Positions 34,601 to 34,890 of a DNA stretch of 34,890 bases are shown here, piece after piece. Every line of letters starts with the position of its first letter. Positions within the stretch are counted from its first letter, which is position 1. The notes under the pieces are model-generated. The model was not told the origin of the DNA, did not search any database, and saw only the letters and a program-made list of their open reading frames with translations. This DNA is from Bacteroidota bacterium (GTDB lineage: Bacteria > Bacteroidota > Bacteroidia > Bacteroidales > FEN-979), in NCBI GenBank assembly GCA_026391845.1, contig JAPLDG010000290.1, positions 21,648 to 56,537 of the forward strand, read 5' to 3'. Position numbers and translations under genes: made by a program.

Positions 34601-34890
34601 TTACGATGGAGCTGATTCAATTGTGGTTGGTAAAATTAAAGATCACTATTATGAAATTAAGGCTGGAATAGGGTTGAATAAATCGCCTGACTTATATGGC
34701 GCTTTTCCAACGGATGCCTATTCGCACACACCCGGAAATGCAGGTGCACAGCAACCTGGCATGACCGGACAGGTGAAAGAAGACTACCTTTCACGGATGA
34801 GAGAACTGGGAATTCATATACAGAATGGGCAAATTGTATTTCAATTCTCCTTGTTTAATCCCGATGAGTTATTGAATCGGGAAAGTATTT
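31638..34890 (+). CDS. Large GH94-like (cellobiose phosphorylase-like) protein, 3' end beyond the window
   Basis: The frame is open from the ATG at 31638, directly after an in-frame TAA, to the window end: 1084 residues without a stop. No signal peptide is seen, so it is probably cytosolic. The N-terminal part (DHWMFISSNGSLSAGR, NNALFPYYTVDKI) looks like the beta-sandwich of GH94-type enzymes. The middle has (alpha/alpha)6-barrel features: DPHDPWAYIGYWGDHQ, and RPEWNDANNALVGNGASMV, which recalls the DWND catalytic motif of cellobiose/chitobiose phosphorylases. In that reading the usual Asp is replaced by Glu in EWND. Phosphorolysis of a beta-glucoside is possible but unproven, and a non-catalytic or novel glycoside family is also open. 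A second in-frame ATG at 31674 is an alternative start. It follows the hairpin and is a separate transcription unit. Confidence 0.7.
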   Translation, partial: MHDIYDITTDNSMNEKSIYLGATEIKCQNAKVKGQFVEIENENFYKISNSNQMPDFFMTIVSDSDHWMFISSNGSLSAGRKNRNNALFPYYTVDKIHDSKGITGSKTYLLVSREEKTYLWEPFSSESEKIYQIERNLYKSIYGNKIIFEEINTDLGVGFRYGWCSSEKYGFVKKSVISNHHTGSVKIDVLDGIMNILPNGVDYDFQNGYSNLLDAYKKCELLQETKLGLYMLSSIPVDRAEPSESLKATTVWSTGLNSDAKILISNHQVENFRHGQAVETETDIRAARGSYYVNTSLELVQDASREWIIVAEINQESGDVANLNNALITRNNIKQLVDADIEKGKSNLKKIVSSADGLQMTHDALSCARHFSNTLFNVMRGGIFPDNYTLDKTDFSLFVWQINKDLSAKYKEWLKQLPERISYIELNRLAESMSDFNLIRICREYLPLTFSRRHGDPSRPWNQFSIETKNPDGSVKLNYQGNWRDIFQNWEALSLSYPEFLEGMISKFLNATTADGYNPYRITREGIDWESPDPHDPWAYIGYWGDHQIIYLQKFLELSDEFHPGILNDLLKKEMFVYADIPYRIKPYNEIVKNPKDTIVFDFDLNDKIKILTQKTGADGVLLRGRDHEIYRVNLTEKILVTLLAKLSNFIPEAGIWLNTQRPEWNDANNALVGNGASMVTLCYLRRFLKLWSKQFSGSATPEIRISEEVKTLFDRIFALFAENTALIETGFSNADRRRFADCLGNAGSDYRNSVYEKSFSGRKPAVQVKVLSKFTQLALAYMDQSIRINKREDGLYHAYNLISFSDQSVSIRHLYEMLEGQVAVLSSGFLSARESLDVLNSLKCSNLFRQDQYSYLLYPDRQLPLFSQKNNIPGSKVKESKLLSKLIAGSDSSILSRDDLGNFHFNGAFRNADVLRKALNHLDPALYAQLVEEEQDNILALYEELFDHHSFTGRSGTFYGYEGLGSIYWHMVSKLLLAVQECYFKGVYDGADSIVVGKIKDHYYEIKAGIGLNKSPDLYGAFPTDAYSHTPGNAGAQQPGMTGQVKEDYLSRMRELGIHIQNGQIVFQFSLFNPDELLNRESI

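Overview
The window reads as chromosomal DNA of an uncultured member of the Bacteroidota, probably an environmental Bacteroidales-like lineage. The evidence is a large TonB-dependent receptor with a carboxypeptidase-regulatory-like N-terminus, a secreted protein with a type IX secretion (T9SS) C-terminal sorting domain, a transmembrane regulator built from a Reg_prop propeller, a triple-tyrosine domain and a LuxR-type HTH, a bacterial GGGP-synthase-like gene, and -7 boxes of the TAnnTTTG type. No tRNA, rRNA, CRISPR array, insertion sequence or phage gene was seen.

Layout. 1-6206 (minus): a TonB-dependent receptor followed by a large secreted protein that runs off the left edge. 6396-7171: a small basic exported protein and a Rieske-like lipoprotein without the usual histidines. 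7216-14806: an activated-methyl-cycle neighbourhood with ahcY on the minus strand, then on the plus strand a 4'-phosphopantetheinyl transferase, metH (broken by a frameshift and apparent deletion), metF and a geranylgeranylglyceryl-phosphate-synthase-like gene. 14884-17043: a periplasmic DPP-IV-type peptidase. 17368-18086: a small secreted repeat protein that is convergent with an SRPBCC/AHSA1-domain gene.

18195-26859 is the most distinctive block. It is a tightly packed plus-strand operon of six genes: two tandem paralogous exported PQQ-like beta-propellers, a membrane-anchored PQQ-like propeller, a membrane-anchored NHL-type propeller, a very cysteine-rich NapG/NapH-like polyferredoxin fusion, and a fourth PQQ-like propeller carried on three transmembrane helices. 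I read this as an undescribed envelope redox system, in which the polyferredoxin would move electrons across or along the inner membrane and the propellers would be periplasmic partners. Its substrate cannot be deduced from the sequence.

26995-29886 is the transmembrane one-component regulator. 30146-31432 is a T9SS-secreted protein with an internally duplicated domain, closed by a strong hairpin. 31638 to the right edge is a large open frame, probably a GH94-like (alpha/alpha)6 carbohydrate-active enzyme, cut by the window.

A recurring oddity is a set of short tandem arrays, mostly about four copies of a 7-, 8- or 9-nt unit, placed directly after stop codons in the intergenic gaps. One of them makes a methionine-rich mini-ORF just before metH.
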